Assembly (NCBI GenBank): GCA_033439765.1
Contig: JAULSN010000006.1
Location: 3,410,001 to 3,474,000 of the forward strand
Direction of reading: 5' to 3'
Source of the DNA: Lasiosphaeria ovina
Taxonomy: Eukaryota > Ascomycota > Sordariomycetes > Sordariales > Lasiosphaeriaceae
DNA length: 64,000 nucleotides
Positions 33,580 to 45,556 of the stretch are shown here, one piece after another. Made by a program: the position numbers and the translations under genes. Under the pieces are notes generated by a model that worked only from the letters and a program-made list of their open reading frames with translations, was not told the origin of the DNA and made no database searches. The stretch's first letter is position 1. Every line of letters begins with the position of its first letter.

Positions 33580-34177
33580 TTAAACTAGTTCACAGGGGAA
33601 ATAGATAACAACTCACTTTTGGCACGCGAAGGGCCTCTGTCATCGACCAGTTCTGGGGCAGTTAAACTATCAATAGGATGCAGAAATATGATTTTGGTAG
33701 GATAATTATGTGAGCTGCGAATCAACTATTAGCTGAAAAAAAAATGTAAATAAAGTGTAAGTGGCATATTCCTTCGTATACTAATTAGAATAGTTTACAG
33801 TAGCTCCATGTAGATGAGAATAAATACGAAGTAAGTGGACATGTCAACGTATCAGCATGCCCTTCCTCCGTTCTGGTATCAAGTCGATTAAATACCAAGA
33901 GGCTTTCGTGTTAAGACAATCAGACATTAGAGTCTGTTTGTCTCGACAACCTCTCAAATCACAATGCCCTGTCTGTCTCGCTTGTAATGCATCGCACCGT
34001 AACCAAAAGAAAAGTCGTTCTATACACTCTACCCATTCGTTCGGCGTTGGTCGTTTCCATCGTGTACTGTGTGTTTGACCCATCTCATCATCGCATGTGT
34101 GTGGAAATCGATGCTGCTTCACTCAAAGTGTTCGTTTTGTGCCGTGAGTCACCTCAACTAGGCACTTCAGTCGTTGC
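33580..34177. other. convergent intergenic spacer
   Basis: AT-rich 3' flanks of the ketoreductase and calpain genes; no gene recognised. Confidence 0.6.
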
Positions 34178-37100
34178 TTAGTCTCTCTGGGACTCGACGG
34201 CGCTCTCGTAGTCCTCGTCGCCTTTCCCTTTCTGAACGATGACGGGATAAGGAGCAACGCTGTCGGCCCCCTTGTCCGTCTCGGCATCGCTCTTGCTGCC
34301 GGACCGCTTCTTCTTCTCATTTTTGCTCTTCTTGTCGACCTCGCTATCGCCCTCGTACGCGCCGTCCTCGTCGTCTTTCTTGCGTCCTCTCTCGCCGCCT
34401 GCGTTGGCCTGTGCGTTGTCAAGATCGACGCCGCCCTTCTCACCCATGCCGCCTTCCTCAAGCTCGCCACCTTCCATTACGATGCGGAGCTCTAGATCCT
34501 CGTCCTTCGAGTATACTCTCAACCCAACGACGCAGATCGCGTTCCACGGGTCGGCCTCGTCATCGTCATCTGTCTCGTCCTTGTATTTGCTGATGACATT
34601 AGTGCCAGCCGCCGCAGAGGCAGCCATACGGGGCTTCCGAGTCATGTCGTCGCTGCTGTAAAGCTCTTCCCAGTCCTCGATGGGCGATGCGCTAGATTCG
34701 CCATCCGAAGTGACGTACATATTCGCGGCCTTCTTCGATGCTGGAGCAGGCTGCGAATCTGAAGAGGTTGGCAAGTTGGCGTAGGCAGTATTGTCGGCGG
34801 CAGGCGCCGAATCGGCCGGGGGCGGAGCGCCTGACACGGTCGACGCATCGACAGGCGGTACGGGGACCTTGTCTTCGTCTTTCTGATTCGTGGCAGGTGC
34901 TACGGTAGTGTCGCTCTTCGGTGTGAGCTCCGGGCTACCCGAAGAGTCGGAGCTGCTTGCCGAAGGAACACCTTCTTGGACCGGTGACTTATCGTCCGAG
35001 TTACCGTCTTTGACGTCCTTCGACGACCCCGGGCTGGCTTCTTCAGACTTGCTGTCGGAAGGCTGAGCAGCTGTCTTGTCGTGTGAACTGGCTCCAGAGC
35101 TTTCTCCCGACCCTTTCTCTGCTGCGGCTTCAGATTTCACCTCTTCAGACGGGGTAGAGGATTCTGGTGACTTTCCAGTCATTTGATCCTCAGTCTTCTC
35201 CGCGGTAGGGGTTTCGGCAGGGCTTTCGGTTGGAGTTGGAACAGGAGTACTGTCGGGTGTCTCATCATCTTCTATGCCTTTACCTTTAACTCCAGCCCCG
35301 GCAGTGTCCTCTTTCTTGGACTCCGTTGCATCTGCCACCTTCTCTTCCTTGGCCTCGGGCTGCTGTTCAACCTTGGAGCTGGATTCGGCTTCTGGCATCT
35401 TCTCATCGACCGTCGTGGCTTCGGATTTGGTCGTGTCCTCGGCCTTGGGGGTCTCTCCGGCCTTGGAAACGTTCTCGCCTTTAGATATATCGTCCGCCTT
35501 GAGAGTATCCTCAACTTTAGGGACCGTCTCGCCCTTAGGGCACTCCTCGGCTTTGGGGCTCTCTTCGACTTTGGTAACATTGTCGCCACTGGGTGCATCC
35601 TCGGGCTTCTTCTCGTCCTTGGGAGGGTCCTCGGTCTGAACGGCCTTATCCTTAGGCTTCAGATCTTCTTCTTTGCGCTTTCTCGCATCGCGAGCTGCTT
35701 GCTTGGCCTCCAGCTTCTGGTTGTTCTTGCGGCCCTGTTTCTTGGTGATCTCGCGGTTAAGGTGGCGCTTCTCCCACAGCTTACGGCGTTCCTGGACACG
35801 CGCATCGCTGGCTTTCTTTTGGTCAGCGCGCTTGCGGAGCTTCTTGACCGCCTCAATATGCGCGGCGGCTTTGCTGTGGGCAAGATCATATGCGGAGCCG
35901 ACCTGGGCGAGTTTCTCATTTTCGACGCGCTTCTTACACTCGCGCTGCACCACACTCTCAATGCTGGAAACGTTGGTGTCGCGTTCGCCAACCACGCTGA
36001 TGAAAACGCTGTAGTTGCCGGGAAGCATGGATGGAAGTTCGATAGATACCGAACGATCCATCAGGTAGTTGCCGTGGCTCCGGACTATGTAGTCCTCGGG
36101 GTTGGGCCGATCTTGCTCGTGCACTCGGAAATGCAGCCGGAATGAGTACTGGCCGTGTAGACCCTTGAAGTACCGGTTGTCAAGCTGGCTCAGAACCAAC
36201 ACCAATGGCGACTCGCGTGTCAGCTTGATGTGAAACTTCTCGTTGTACTGGGGCTTCCATGGCACATCGACACCAATCCATCGTTGGCAGCACCGCCAGT
36301 CCGGGTCACGGAATAGGCGGGTCCGGTCAAAATGCTGATACTTGCTGAGGAGATCCTCGTACGAGATCCAGAAGACGCTGTCGCTCCCGAATTGGTGACC
36401 CAGTTCTTCTTGCACCTCGGTGGTCCACTCCTTAGAGCCATCTGACCAAGCACCCTCCCAGATGCCCTTTTTAGCTTTACCCCATGGATTTCTGTCGACA
36501 CAGTTAGCGTTACTTCTTAGGTCTCTTGCTCTAATGTACTTACCGTAGTTTGAGCAGGCGGATGCCGTTCTTGAGAGTCCGCGCTTCCATTACGACATAA
36601 GCGTGGCCTTCGGAGATGCCGTCTCGGTCGCCATAGCCACCATCTAGAAGGCCAGTGCTGCAGCCGAAGAGGAACTCGTCGTTGACCCTGCTGAGTTCAT
36701 TGTCCCAGAACCCATCCAGGTCAAGGATGTCTGATGCTAGGAGCTCGGTTGTAACACCGCCCGAGAGATCTTCCAATCCCTCCCCGATCCAGCCTCCGGC
36801 GAGGGACGCATAGTCGCCGTGGGCTTTTGCGTATGCCTTCTCAATCAGCGGAACCCACGTCTCATTCTGATCCTTGCACTGCGCAAAGAAGAGCGCCTTG
36901 GAGCCAGTCTGGTAGGTCTTGCGGTAGACGCGCTCCACGTCCTCGCGGTCAATCTGCTGGAGGAGGTCACGTTGCATGCTAGGCGAATCCCAGACAGGAG
37001 ACTTTAGGAACAGCTTGTCGTCGATGATGGAGTAGATCCACTCGCCGTCTGGATGTAGTCAGCACAACGGCTCTTATTTAGGCCAATTGCGACAGTCGCT

Positions 37101-37972
37101 GGGATGCCTACCTCGATAAAACACGAAGCCGTAGATGCCAATCCTGGTATCATACTCGACGCATATGCGCTTAATGCCGTCTTCAACGTTGGCAAGCCCA
37201 GAAAAACTGGCCATCAACCAGCAGTCGCCGATACTGCCTTGCTTGACATCGGAGCCACTGAGCTTGGCCATGAACGTGGGCTTCTCGTAGATTTCGTGCA
37301 CACGCTTAACAGCCTTAGGGACGATAGAGCTTGGGTTCAAGATGGTAGAACCGGAGATGTCGAACTTTGTGGCGCCGAGGCTGTTCAGGGTATGACCTTT
37401 TTCCATCTTAAGGTCCCAGTCCTAGAATATCAGACACGCAGGTTAGTCATGTTTAGAAACAGTGCAGACGGCCACAACATTGGACGAGGAATACACGTCA
37501 AGGAACAGCGCACTTCTCGTCATGGGAAGATGCATATGAACCATCATGTAGATAGTTAAATTTCCCAATGTGAGCCACACAGCGGGCGCGAGCGATACAT
37601 AGCAGCACTTACAATATCCCAGCCAGGGTCCCGGTATCGCATGTTCACTCTCCGGCATTCTTGTATAATCTTCTTGACTTTGCGGCGGCATTCCTCCGCA
37701 GCACGCTCATAGCCAGCAGTCAACAATTCGTTTGACCGCTCAGAGATGGTGGGCGGGAGGACGGGGTCGAAGGGCAGAACCGCCAAGGCCTTATTGAACT
37801 TCTTGTTGCTGAAACGCTTCCAAATACGGTTGATCGACTGTTGGGGGGGCACCCGGCGCTTCTTTTTCTTCTTGTTTGCATCGTTGGTAGCCGGGGCAGC
37901 AGCTGCAGCCGCCTTTTGCTTGCGGTAGGTGTAATCATCGTCCGTCTCGGACTCGGACGAATAGCCGTGCAT
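34178..37972 (-). CDS. calpain-family cysteine protease with long acidic repeat tail
   Basis: Intracellular calpain (peptidase C2). Exons 37972-37613, 37421-37112, 37048-36544 and 36491-34178 sum to exactly 1163 codons (1162 aa). The N-terminal 100 residues include an acidic start and KKKKKRR. The catalytic domain has Cys in QGSIGDCWLMAS (near residue 182), His in SEGHAYVV (near 370) and Asn in RNPWGKAKKGIWEG (near 392), so the triad is complete. A calpain domain III-like region follows (FHIKLTRESPLVLVLSQLD, MLPGNYSVFISV), then a Lys/Arg-rich coiled coil and about 480 residues of Ser/Pro/Glu/Lys low complexity. That region includes nine hexapeptide repeats. No EF-hands are seen. The start MHGYSSES is preferred over the Met at 38023. 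Opposite-strand ORFs over the tail are shadows. Confidence 0.9.
35414..35575 (-). repeat. nine 18-bp units coding hexapeptide repeats in calpain tail
   Basis: The encoded series has a six-residue period with Lys at position 2 and acidic residues at 4-5 (TKVEES, PKAEEC, PKGETV, PKVEDT, LKADDI, SKGENV, SKAGET, PKAEDT, TKSEAT). DNA units have diverged but keep the 18-bp phase. Confidence 0.85.
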
Positions 37973-40900
37973 GGTGGGCAACTGTTGGATTGGGTCGAGG
38001 GAGGAGGGCAGGACGAACTGCACCGCAGGATCGGGCTTTGCGGTTCCGTGCTCGTCGAGGGATCGTCGAGAGAGGCTTTGTAGAGGCCCGTAGGTAAATA
38101 ACTTAGGTATCTAACCCGTTGCAAGCGTGATGTCGACAATCGGCTTGGTGAAAAGGGGTCTGCTCGATGCCGGGCGCAAGTTAACAACTTTCCCTTGAAA
38201 GGGCGGTGCCTTTACAAAGATCAGGTACGAGAGTAGAGCAAGGACAAAGGATCCAGGGGCGGCCAGTCTCCTATTTGCTCAGCAGTGGGCGCTAGGCGGG
38301 GCAGAGTGCGCCGCGGTGGTGGCGGGCAGTGCCGGGATGGACGTTCTAGAAGCGATCGACACTGACTCTAGATGGGCCGAGATAAGGAGCAGGGACCTTG
38401 AGGGCCCAGAGCGCTGGGCAGATAACAACCTTGAAGGCTGGATGGAGAGGAGGGGCACCCACTCATTGACGGAAAGACAGCCGTGATTACCGTCAGGCCG
38501 TCGCAACAGGCTTTGGATCAACTCGACGGAAAACGTCCCACCAACCCGAGGTATGGAAGGCAAGAAGGCAAGGTAAGGTATTCGGGTCCTGGGTGGCGTG
38601 GGAAGGAAATTCAGCGAATATAGCTGGCTCTCGCTCGCAGGCCAGCCAGCTTGGGCAATCCAGAGGCCCACGGGGTAGCCTTGCCCGCCTCAGCTGACGT
38701 GAAGGGGTGGGTTATGAGATGCACCCAGGTCTCGAGATATCCACTCACCGACAATGAGGCACCTGAGCCGCACTCAGACGGCACGGCAGAGGGGAGTACA
38801 TAGTATTTGATTCCATCCTTGATTGGTCGCAACGAGACAGCCAGCAGGACACCCGTCGCCTGGCGCCTGCCGGGCCCCGTCGACTCTCTAGCACTGCACT
38901 CCACTAATTGACAGGCTCAGAGCCCTTCCGTGATTTATTTGCCAATAACCTGGCTCTTTCGGAGACTCGAAGGGTAATGGCATCCTGTCGGAGCCAAGGG
39001 GGGTTGCTGGCAGGGGAGCATGCACGTCGAGGCATGGAAGTCGGCACGAGGGGGAGGTTGGCTGTCTGGCCGTCTGTCAGTTGGTGCGCCGGGAAGCGGA
39101 GGGCGGGAGCGCTGGTGTGGAGACCCTAAGGTGGCCCCCGCCTGTTGGAGGCGGTGGGCCCAAAAACCGAACCGGGCAATCGAAGGCGCTGGACGTGACT
39201 TGTCCTGCATACGGCATCCTATCCATGACTACGAAGTCTGTATGTATTGTACACATACAACCGCCCATCTCGCTCCCAGCCTGCTTTTTGCAGCAGCTCG
39301 AACCAAGGCGTTGGTCATCCGCTTTGTCAGTGACATTGCTCACACGAGCAAGACCGCCCTGATACGGACAATCCCGGGCAAGTCCAATCTTAGAGGCGCG
39401 ATCACTCCCCAGTTTCCTTGGGGGAATGCATCGAGGCCGAGTAACGTGTTGCAATACGCTTCTGACTGCTTTGAGCCTCGACCGCCCGCCGCCAAGAAGT
39501 TACTGTGCACATTTTTTCCCTCACCGGTATGCCTACGAGATACTACATATCCTATGATATGGAACAAGCTACCTGGTAGTCACCTCTGCGGAGCATCTAT
39601 GTATGTCGAAATCTTGCGTACCTTGGGGTTTGTGGCAGGTTTCTCAGAGGTAGGCAGTGGAACCGCTCGAGTAGCGCTGTGTCTGCCCGTGGAAGGTGGA
39701 AACGGGTCCCGTCTCCAGCCCTGCCCAGCCCTTGGAGGGAGCTCCCCTGGAGCTTGTCCCCCCACTTCCTTGCTTTGGATGGATAGAGGGGAAGTTAGAA
39801 CCGTGCACCTGAACTCCCAACAACGGCCTGCGGTGGCCAAGATCCGACCAGACCGGGCAGCCGTCCGATACACGCCCGACTGGTCATGGTAGGTCCCGCG
39901 ACATCTTATCCCGGCCTGGCTGGCTCTTCCAGGCACCCCAGACCGCTGTCGTGTTTCTCGGGCGTATCTTTGCGCAGATGGCCAACCCCGCCCGGTTCTT
40001 TGGGGGGCGGAGAGGGATGATGCAATGCCTTCCAGATCACGCAAGTCAAGCTTAGGCAGGTCAACATCCTGACCATGACCACCCACGCCTCCGGGCTTGC
40101 CCAGCCTTGCTTCTTCCCGAGATTCGTCTTGAATCGCTGCAAAATGAGGACGAGGGATGGAATCACGGATAGGCCAAGATAATCAGCTTTCTGTCCAAGA
40201 CTCCAAGCACCGCACCCGAGTACACTACCATCACGCTAACCACACACCCATTATTTGTGTCCAAGTCTCCCTGGTCCCTAAAATCGGTCGAGGCCGGTGT
40301 GCTGTCGTACCGGAGTCTGAGCTAGCCGGGCCGCTGAGAGATCACCGCGTTTTCCTGCAGCCCATTGCACCTCATCCTACTACGTAGACAGCAACCAGCC
40401 GTGCCAGCCTTGCCAGCGATTGGCTAAAATAGGAGAAGCGTCAATCAGTGGACTCGAGGACCAACAAACCGAACGGGAAGAGAGATCAACTGTCGGCTGC
40501 GGTGCTGACCGAGGTGACCACTAAAGACTTTTTCCGCCCATCATATTACCGTCATATCCACACCACCTAGTTCTAGTCCGAAGTGCTATTCCGTTGAATA
40601 GTGGTTTCCGTGTCTGTTTGGCCCGGCACTGGACGCTGAAGCATGCACAACGCTCGGCTCCCCACCACCCCCAATCCCACCGTCCATTCTCAGCCTCACA
40701 ACCTGTGCAGATTCGACCGCCTCGCCCGTTCTGTCCCGCTGGCCACTGCAGCAACTTGTATGCAGCCTCCACGGCGGCGGCGTCGTCCTGTCGCTGGCCA
40801 AATAAGGCTTGCAAGCCGCGTCCCCGCAGAACCAGTGCCGCGCACCGCCCGCATTAGGCCCCGAAGTCGCAACGTCGAACGTCGATCGCCAACGTACGGA

Positions 40901-43532
40901 TGTGACAAGTGGAATTCGGGGGATTGAGCTTCATCGCCTTTCTGTGTTTTACTGGTTATGAGAAGAGTTGTCACTTCCCAGGTTCCGGCATAAGCACAGA
41001 ATCACTCTCATCAGCTCGGCGGCGTTAATGTACTGTGTAGTGCAAAGGGGCGTGTAACATCGGCCACGGCGTGGGCTTTCCCAGGCGCCAACGTTTCCAA
41101 GTTTCCTAGTCTCACCAGTGCGGTGGCTTGCGTCTCAACGCGAACGGCTCGTCGAGGCCCGCGGGCTGTCAGGTTTGTTGGGCCCCAGGACAAATGCACT
41201 ACGGGTTGATCGGTGGTCTACTCCCGCTCCTCCCGAGCTCACTTGCTTGCTCCCGCCTTGGTGCTCACATTCGGCTTTAATTACACTGTGAGCGCTTGGC
41301 GTCTGGGTCCTTGAAAGTACACGTGTACCTTTTGGCAGCAGGCCCCTCCAGTGATCGCGCTGCCTCCAAGGTTCGCCACTGCAGAGAGTCGGCTAGTCTG
41401 GCTTTCAGGCCACTGCAGCAGGCCCCCTGGGCCGAGCGCCCAGGCATTTGCCACGGCCCCGCACCACCATAAGCGCCTGGCGCCATTCGACTCAGCCCTT
41501 CCAACAAGCGCCGGGAATCCACCTGGCGGGCAGTCTAGCGCCGAGTCTGCGGCCGCCGCTTGATCTTCGCTAGCAGCTCTGCTACTCTCCGGCTTCTGTT
41601 TTATCTCTGCCCATTAAATGGAAGCCAATTGTTAGATAGGGCAAAAGCCGTCGAACGACTAGATGCCGTGCTTATTGTATGCACTGCACAAGAGTGAGTG
41701 ACTTGCCGAGCTTGCCTCGAAACACTGTTGAGTTTCGGTGCCTGCTATCCGCAACTCAAGTGCGGTAGGTAATCTCCCTGCCAAAAATCCACCTAAATTA
41801 CAAGCCAACCATCTGGCTCGACGCCCCACAACACTGAGGCAAATAGTTGCACTCGGATCCTCAACTCGGGAAACCTCAAGATCCAACCGCTTCTTAACCG
41901 TCTTCTAAGCATAACCAGGTACATTCAACTGATGGGCCGTCTTGCTGAGACCAAACCGACAACGGCAACTTCGTTCCATGTCTTCGCTTGCTATCGGGAA
42001 CAAGAAAGCAACGCAAATTGCGGACCAAGGGCGAAATCACCAAAAGAAACTCCCTGGTAGTCGGTTCGTCTCTTTTCGTGAACTTCTTCCATTTTTGACA
42101 GGAGACAAGCATTTGTCCCGGATCTTTCCAGAAGGATGAGGTTGGATGTTGGGACGCCGCCAAAGCCTCCGGCCGGTCTGCCAGCTTTTTCCAAGTTTCC
42201 TGCCGCAGCAGGCGGCAGCGGCGGCGCGCCCGCGGAAAGGATTTGTTTTAGATCTCATTCAGGATTGAGATCGCGTTCTGCGACCCTTTCATTTGCAGCA
42301 CCACACAAGGCCCTGGGCCGAGCCACTCTCTGTGCCACAGCGCTGCGACTCTGGAAACACAACAGAGTGCTTACGCCCTTCGTGAGTTGGCCGCAGTGCT
42401 TCTGTGATCAGTGCTCAAAAAGGAGCAAACGGTCGAACGCGTTTCGCTTTCCTCATTAGCTCAGGTTGTACTGTACATGCTGTGAATGGCCGTGGGACAC
42501 ACGCGCACCCACACACCCACTCCACTATCATCGGCCAAACTCGAAACAAGGTTTCTGACGTTACATATATAGAAGTGACGATCTCTACTGGCTTGGGCCA
42601 GGCCCACAGTGAGACCTTTTTTCTTCTTGTTCTTTTTTTCTTTCTTCGTGTTCTCTGTTGCACAAAAGTTGAAACCCTTGTTTGCGTATGGTCGTTGGGT
42701 CAGCAGTTCATGTCATGGATGTCATGTCATGCCATCTGCGCCTGTCCCAGCCCTGATTTAATGAGATGAGTCCCTGAGCTGGGTCAGCTTGGAATGTCTT
42801 GAGAACTAGTCTCAGGTTTTTTTTCCCCTTGCATTTCGCAGCGCAGCCAACTCAGTCTGTGCTTGAGAGAAAGAACTTGCATTCATCCGCCGGAAAGGAT
42901 CTTTCGTGGGCGGCTGCAAAGCCTTCTCTCCTGCGTGCGCGGTGCAAGCGGGGTGGGTTTTGATCATGAGGATGGACAAGCGAATGAGGCAGAGAAATGT
43001 ATGTTGTGTATTCATTTTGGTTAAATCGAGAGAATTTATCGATCTCATTTTTAAACAAAGAGCAAATGCATGATTTTGATACTATTTTCATTTTTCAACT
43101 CGCAACAAACCTCTTGTAAATACCAATATCTCCGAGCTTATGGGACGCATCTTTCATGGATTGTGAGCAACGCATCTCGGAATATCGCCACTGAGTGCCA
43201 AGACAGGTTTTGGTTGAGAGCAAGCGGACAAAGCCAAACTTCATTGTCATTACCAAGACTCACACGAATGATGATCCACCTTCGCACAGGAACGACGGCA
43301 GTCATTGACTGGATAGTTTATTGTTTCCGCTTTGCCGTTTGTTATTGAAGTAATTTTAGATGTTGTCTCCGCTTTGCTGTTTGTTGTTGAAGTAATTTTA
43401 GATGTTGTCTCCGCTTTGCCGTTTGTTGTTGAAGTAATTTTAGAACTTATAAAGTAAATTTTTGCTAACATCTTACAACATTTCTTTTTCTGATCCTTCC
43501 TGTTTCCCTGTAGCATAAGCAGCACACCTTCA
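37973..43532. other. 5.5-kb gene-poor region
   Basis: No recognisable gene on either strand. The longest ORF (39020-39892, plus, 290 codons) has a Trp/Arg/Cys/Pro-rich composition unlike neighbouring proteins and matches no family I know. Composition is not strongly AT-rich, so this is not an obvious RIP-degraded transposon. The right end holds a 42-bp tandem repeat. Confidence 0.5.
43327..43443. repeat. 42-bp minisatellite, nearly three units
   Basis: Units begin CCGCTTTGCCGTTTGTT at 43327, 43369 and 43411, and the first two differ by only two substitutions. The third unit is cut at about 43443. The period is a multiple of three, so the minus-strand ORF through it (43250-43573) repeats a 14-residue SKITSTTNGKAETT-like motif. 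Confidence 0.9.
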
Positions 43533-44276
43533 ATGATTACCGCTACTCTCTGGAAACCAGAATCACTTCTCACCTGCGGCGTTAATTATCGACCTTTTTA
43601 TTCCACACCCACTGTGCCAATGTATCACGACAATGTCAACGGCTACGGCGAGGAGACACCTAAAGTGCACCAGTTCGGCAACGACGTGTACGACATCGCT
43701 CATGGGATCGCGGAGCGGGAGCTGTTCACGCAGTTCATGACGAGCCTTGAAGTCGCCGACACCATGGAGGACTTTGTCCGGGACCTCGAGGACAACTACG
43801 ACGGCGCCGCCTGGCCCCCGCCGGTCGACTGGCAGACAGCCATCAGGCTGCTGGCCGAGGACCGGAGCTCGGAGGAGATCCGCAACATGCAGATCTACCA
43901 CCTTGTCGAGGCGGCCCGCGACATCGTGTTCGGCCATTCCCGGGGCTCGGATGTCTGGGACTGGCGAGAGTGGTACGACAACGTGAACCAGGCCGAGCTC
44001 TGGGACATCATCGTCGCCGCCATCCACCTGTTCTACTACGCGCATTTCAGCCCCGAAAATATCTGCCCCGTGTGCACCTCGGACCCCGAGGACGAGTACA
44101 CCCACTGGATGCCCTCTGAGGATGACGAGGACGACGATGATGATGATGATGCCGATGACGATGCCGATGACAATGACGATGACAATGACGATGACAATGA
44201 CGATGACAATGACGATGACAATGACAATGAGATCTTGTCGCAGCCGTCACTACATTACCTCGATCCGAACATCTGA
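43533..44276 (+). CDS. hypothetical protein with Asp/Asn-rich C-terminus
   Basis: Unrecognised protein of 247 aa, or 218 aa from MYHDNVNGYGEE at 43620, which is the likelier start because it begins the region of biased codon use. Residues up to about 185 look globular and helical with many aromatic residues (VYDIAHGIAERELFTQFM, DVWDWREWYDNVNQAELWDIIVAAIHLFYYAHF). A CPVC pair follows. The C-terminus is about 40 residues of almost pure Asp/Asn encoded by a 12-bp repeat, then a short end LSQPSLHYLDPNI. Single exon. No signal peptide or TM. Function cannot be inferred; the acidic tail could bind basic proteins or cations. Confidence 0.7.
   Translation: MITATLWKPESLLTCGVNYRPFYSTPTVPMYHDNVNGYGEETPKVHQFGNDVYDIAHGIAERELFTQFMTSLEVADTMEDFVRDLEDNYDGAAWPPPVDWQTAIRLLAEDRSSEEIRNMQIYHLVEAARDIVFGHSRGSDVWDWREWYDNVNQAELWDIIVAAIHLFYYAHFSPENICPVCTSDPEDEYTHWMPSEDDEDDDDDDDADDDADDNDDDNDDDNDDDNDDDNDNEILSQPSLHYLDPNI
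44165..44228. repeat. 12-bp (GATGACAATGAC)n coding repeat
   Basis: About five units encode Asp-Asp-Asn-Asp. Unit number would change tail length without shifting frame. Confidence 0.9.
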
Positions 44277-45556
44277 TGGCTTGCTGACAGCCGCATTCTT
44301 GGTTGACAGCAGCTAATTAGTCCCGTTAGTGGAGGGTTTGGCTGGAATATTGTATGAGTTGAGGATCCTAGAACTCCGACCTCCAGCTGCAAGGATGTCA
44401 TTGTAATTCGTTACATTTGTCTCTACCTTGTACCGCGAGACAAATAGATGGGCAGGTTCTAATACTCTGTTCGTTTGTCATCGGCATGATTTGTGGCAAA
44501 GGCTGGTGGTAACATTTGCTCTCACCATCTTGGAGTAGCCAGACTTCATAGAAAATTGGATTAGTGATCTCTCTTCTTGTTTCCCCGTTGCGTTAGCTCC
44601 GGTGAATGGCAGTACCCTGTTTTGACTTTAGTCCGGTTACTAGTACTCAAGTATCAGGCCCAAATCCAACTCTACAAGTATTGCAGAATGATCACGCTTC
44701 CAAACCGTGGATAATTTTACCGTTCTCATGCCGTATGAGATGGATCCGCGCCACTCGACCAAGATTTAGCAAAGCTGCTTTCCGACGTATACCGCAGCAG
44801 TGACAGTGAGTTCGCCATCCGGAAGTTAGCTGCGTTCTTCTGTGGTCAACTTACACATTCAGGACCGGGACTCCGTTCAGGAGGGCGGACAGTAGCATTA
44901 GGATGGCTTTCAGCAGACTTCGAGGAGACCAGTGGCATAAAGCATGCGATCAGCCCGCCAATTGAAACCAGGCTGTCCATAGCTTTTTGATCTGATCCTG
45001 GGAGGGCCGGATGATATGAGATTTGTGAGTTTCAAAGCCCACTAGAGAATAACTGTTTAATTTTCGAATAAACATTTGGTACCTACTCAAACTAAGTAAC
45101 CGCATTCTAAACAGGTATAAGGGAACTATCCATATTTGGGATTGTTTGCGGAGCGTCTGGTCCTTCACGTGCACTCCTTTAGAGGAAGATCACGCCAGCA
45201 GGGCCGAGTTTGGGTTATCGATCTCTCGCGATTGGGCACAGCAAAAAAAAAAAAGTGGCTATTTCGCTGTTGCTCGGCCGAACTTGTGAAGCCACGCTTT
45301 GTAAATGGGGCTTCAGACTTCTAGATAATTGGCCGGGATGAAAGCTGGACAAATACAGGCTAGCGCAAAATCTTTTCAGGCGGTTAGCTGCAAGCAGCAG
45401 TGGCGGTGCGGGTGGGGGGCGCCTTGAATCCCGATCCATCACTTGACAGCCATCAGCGCTGGATTTAAATTGGGCCCTTGAATACTGCCGATAAAGTCCA
45501 CGCAATCTGTTATCCAGCGCTGCATCAAACAAGACCCTCAACACTCAAACACAGCT
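44277..45556. other. intergenic, no gene recognised
   Basis: AT-rich, with a poly-A run at 45243. Only short incidental ORFs. Confidence 0.6.

Noticed and set aside
35183..36145. 320-codon plus-strand hydrophobic ORF
   Set aside because: Antisense to the calpain tail. Its Leu/Phe/Gly richness is the complement of Glu/Lys/Ala codons.
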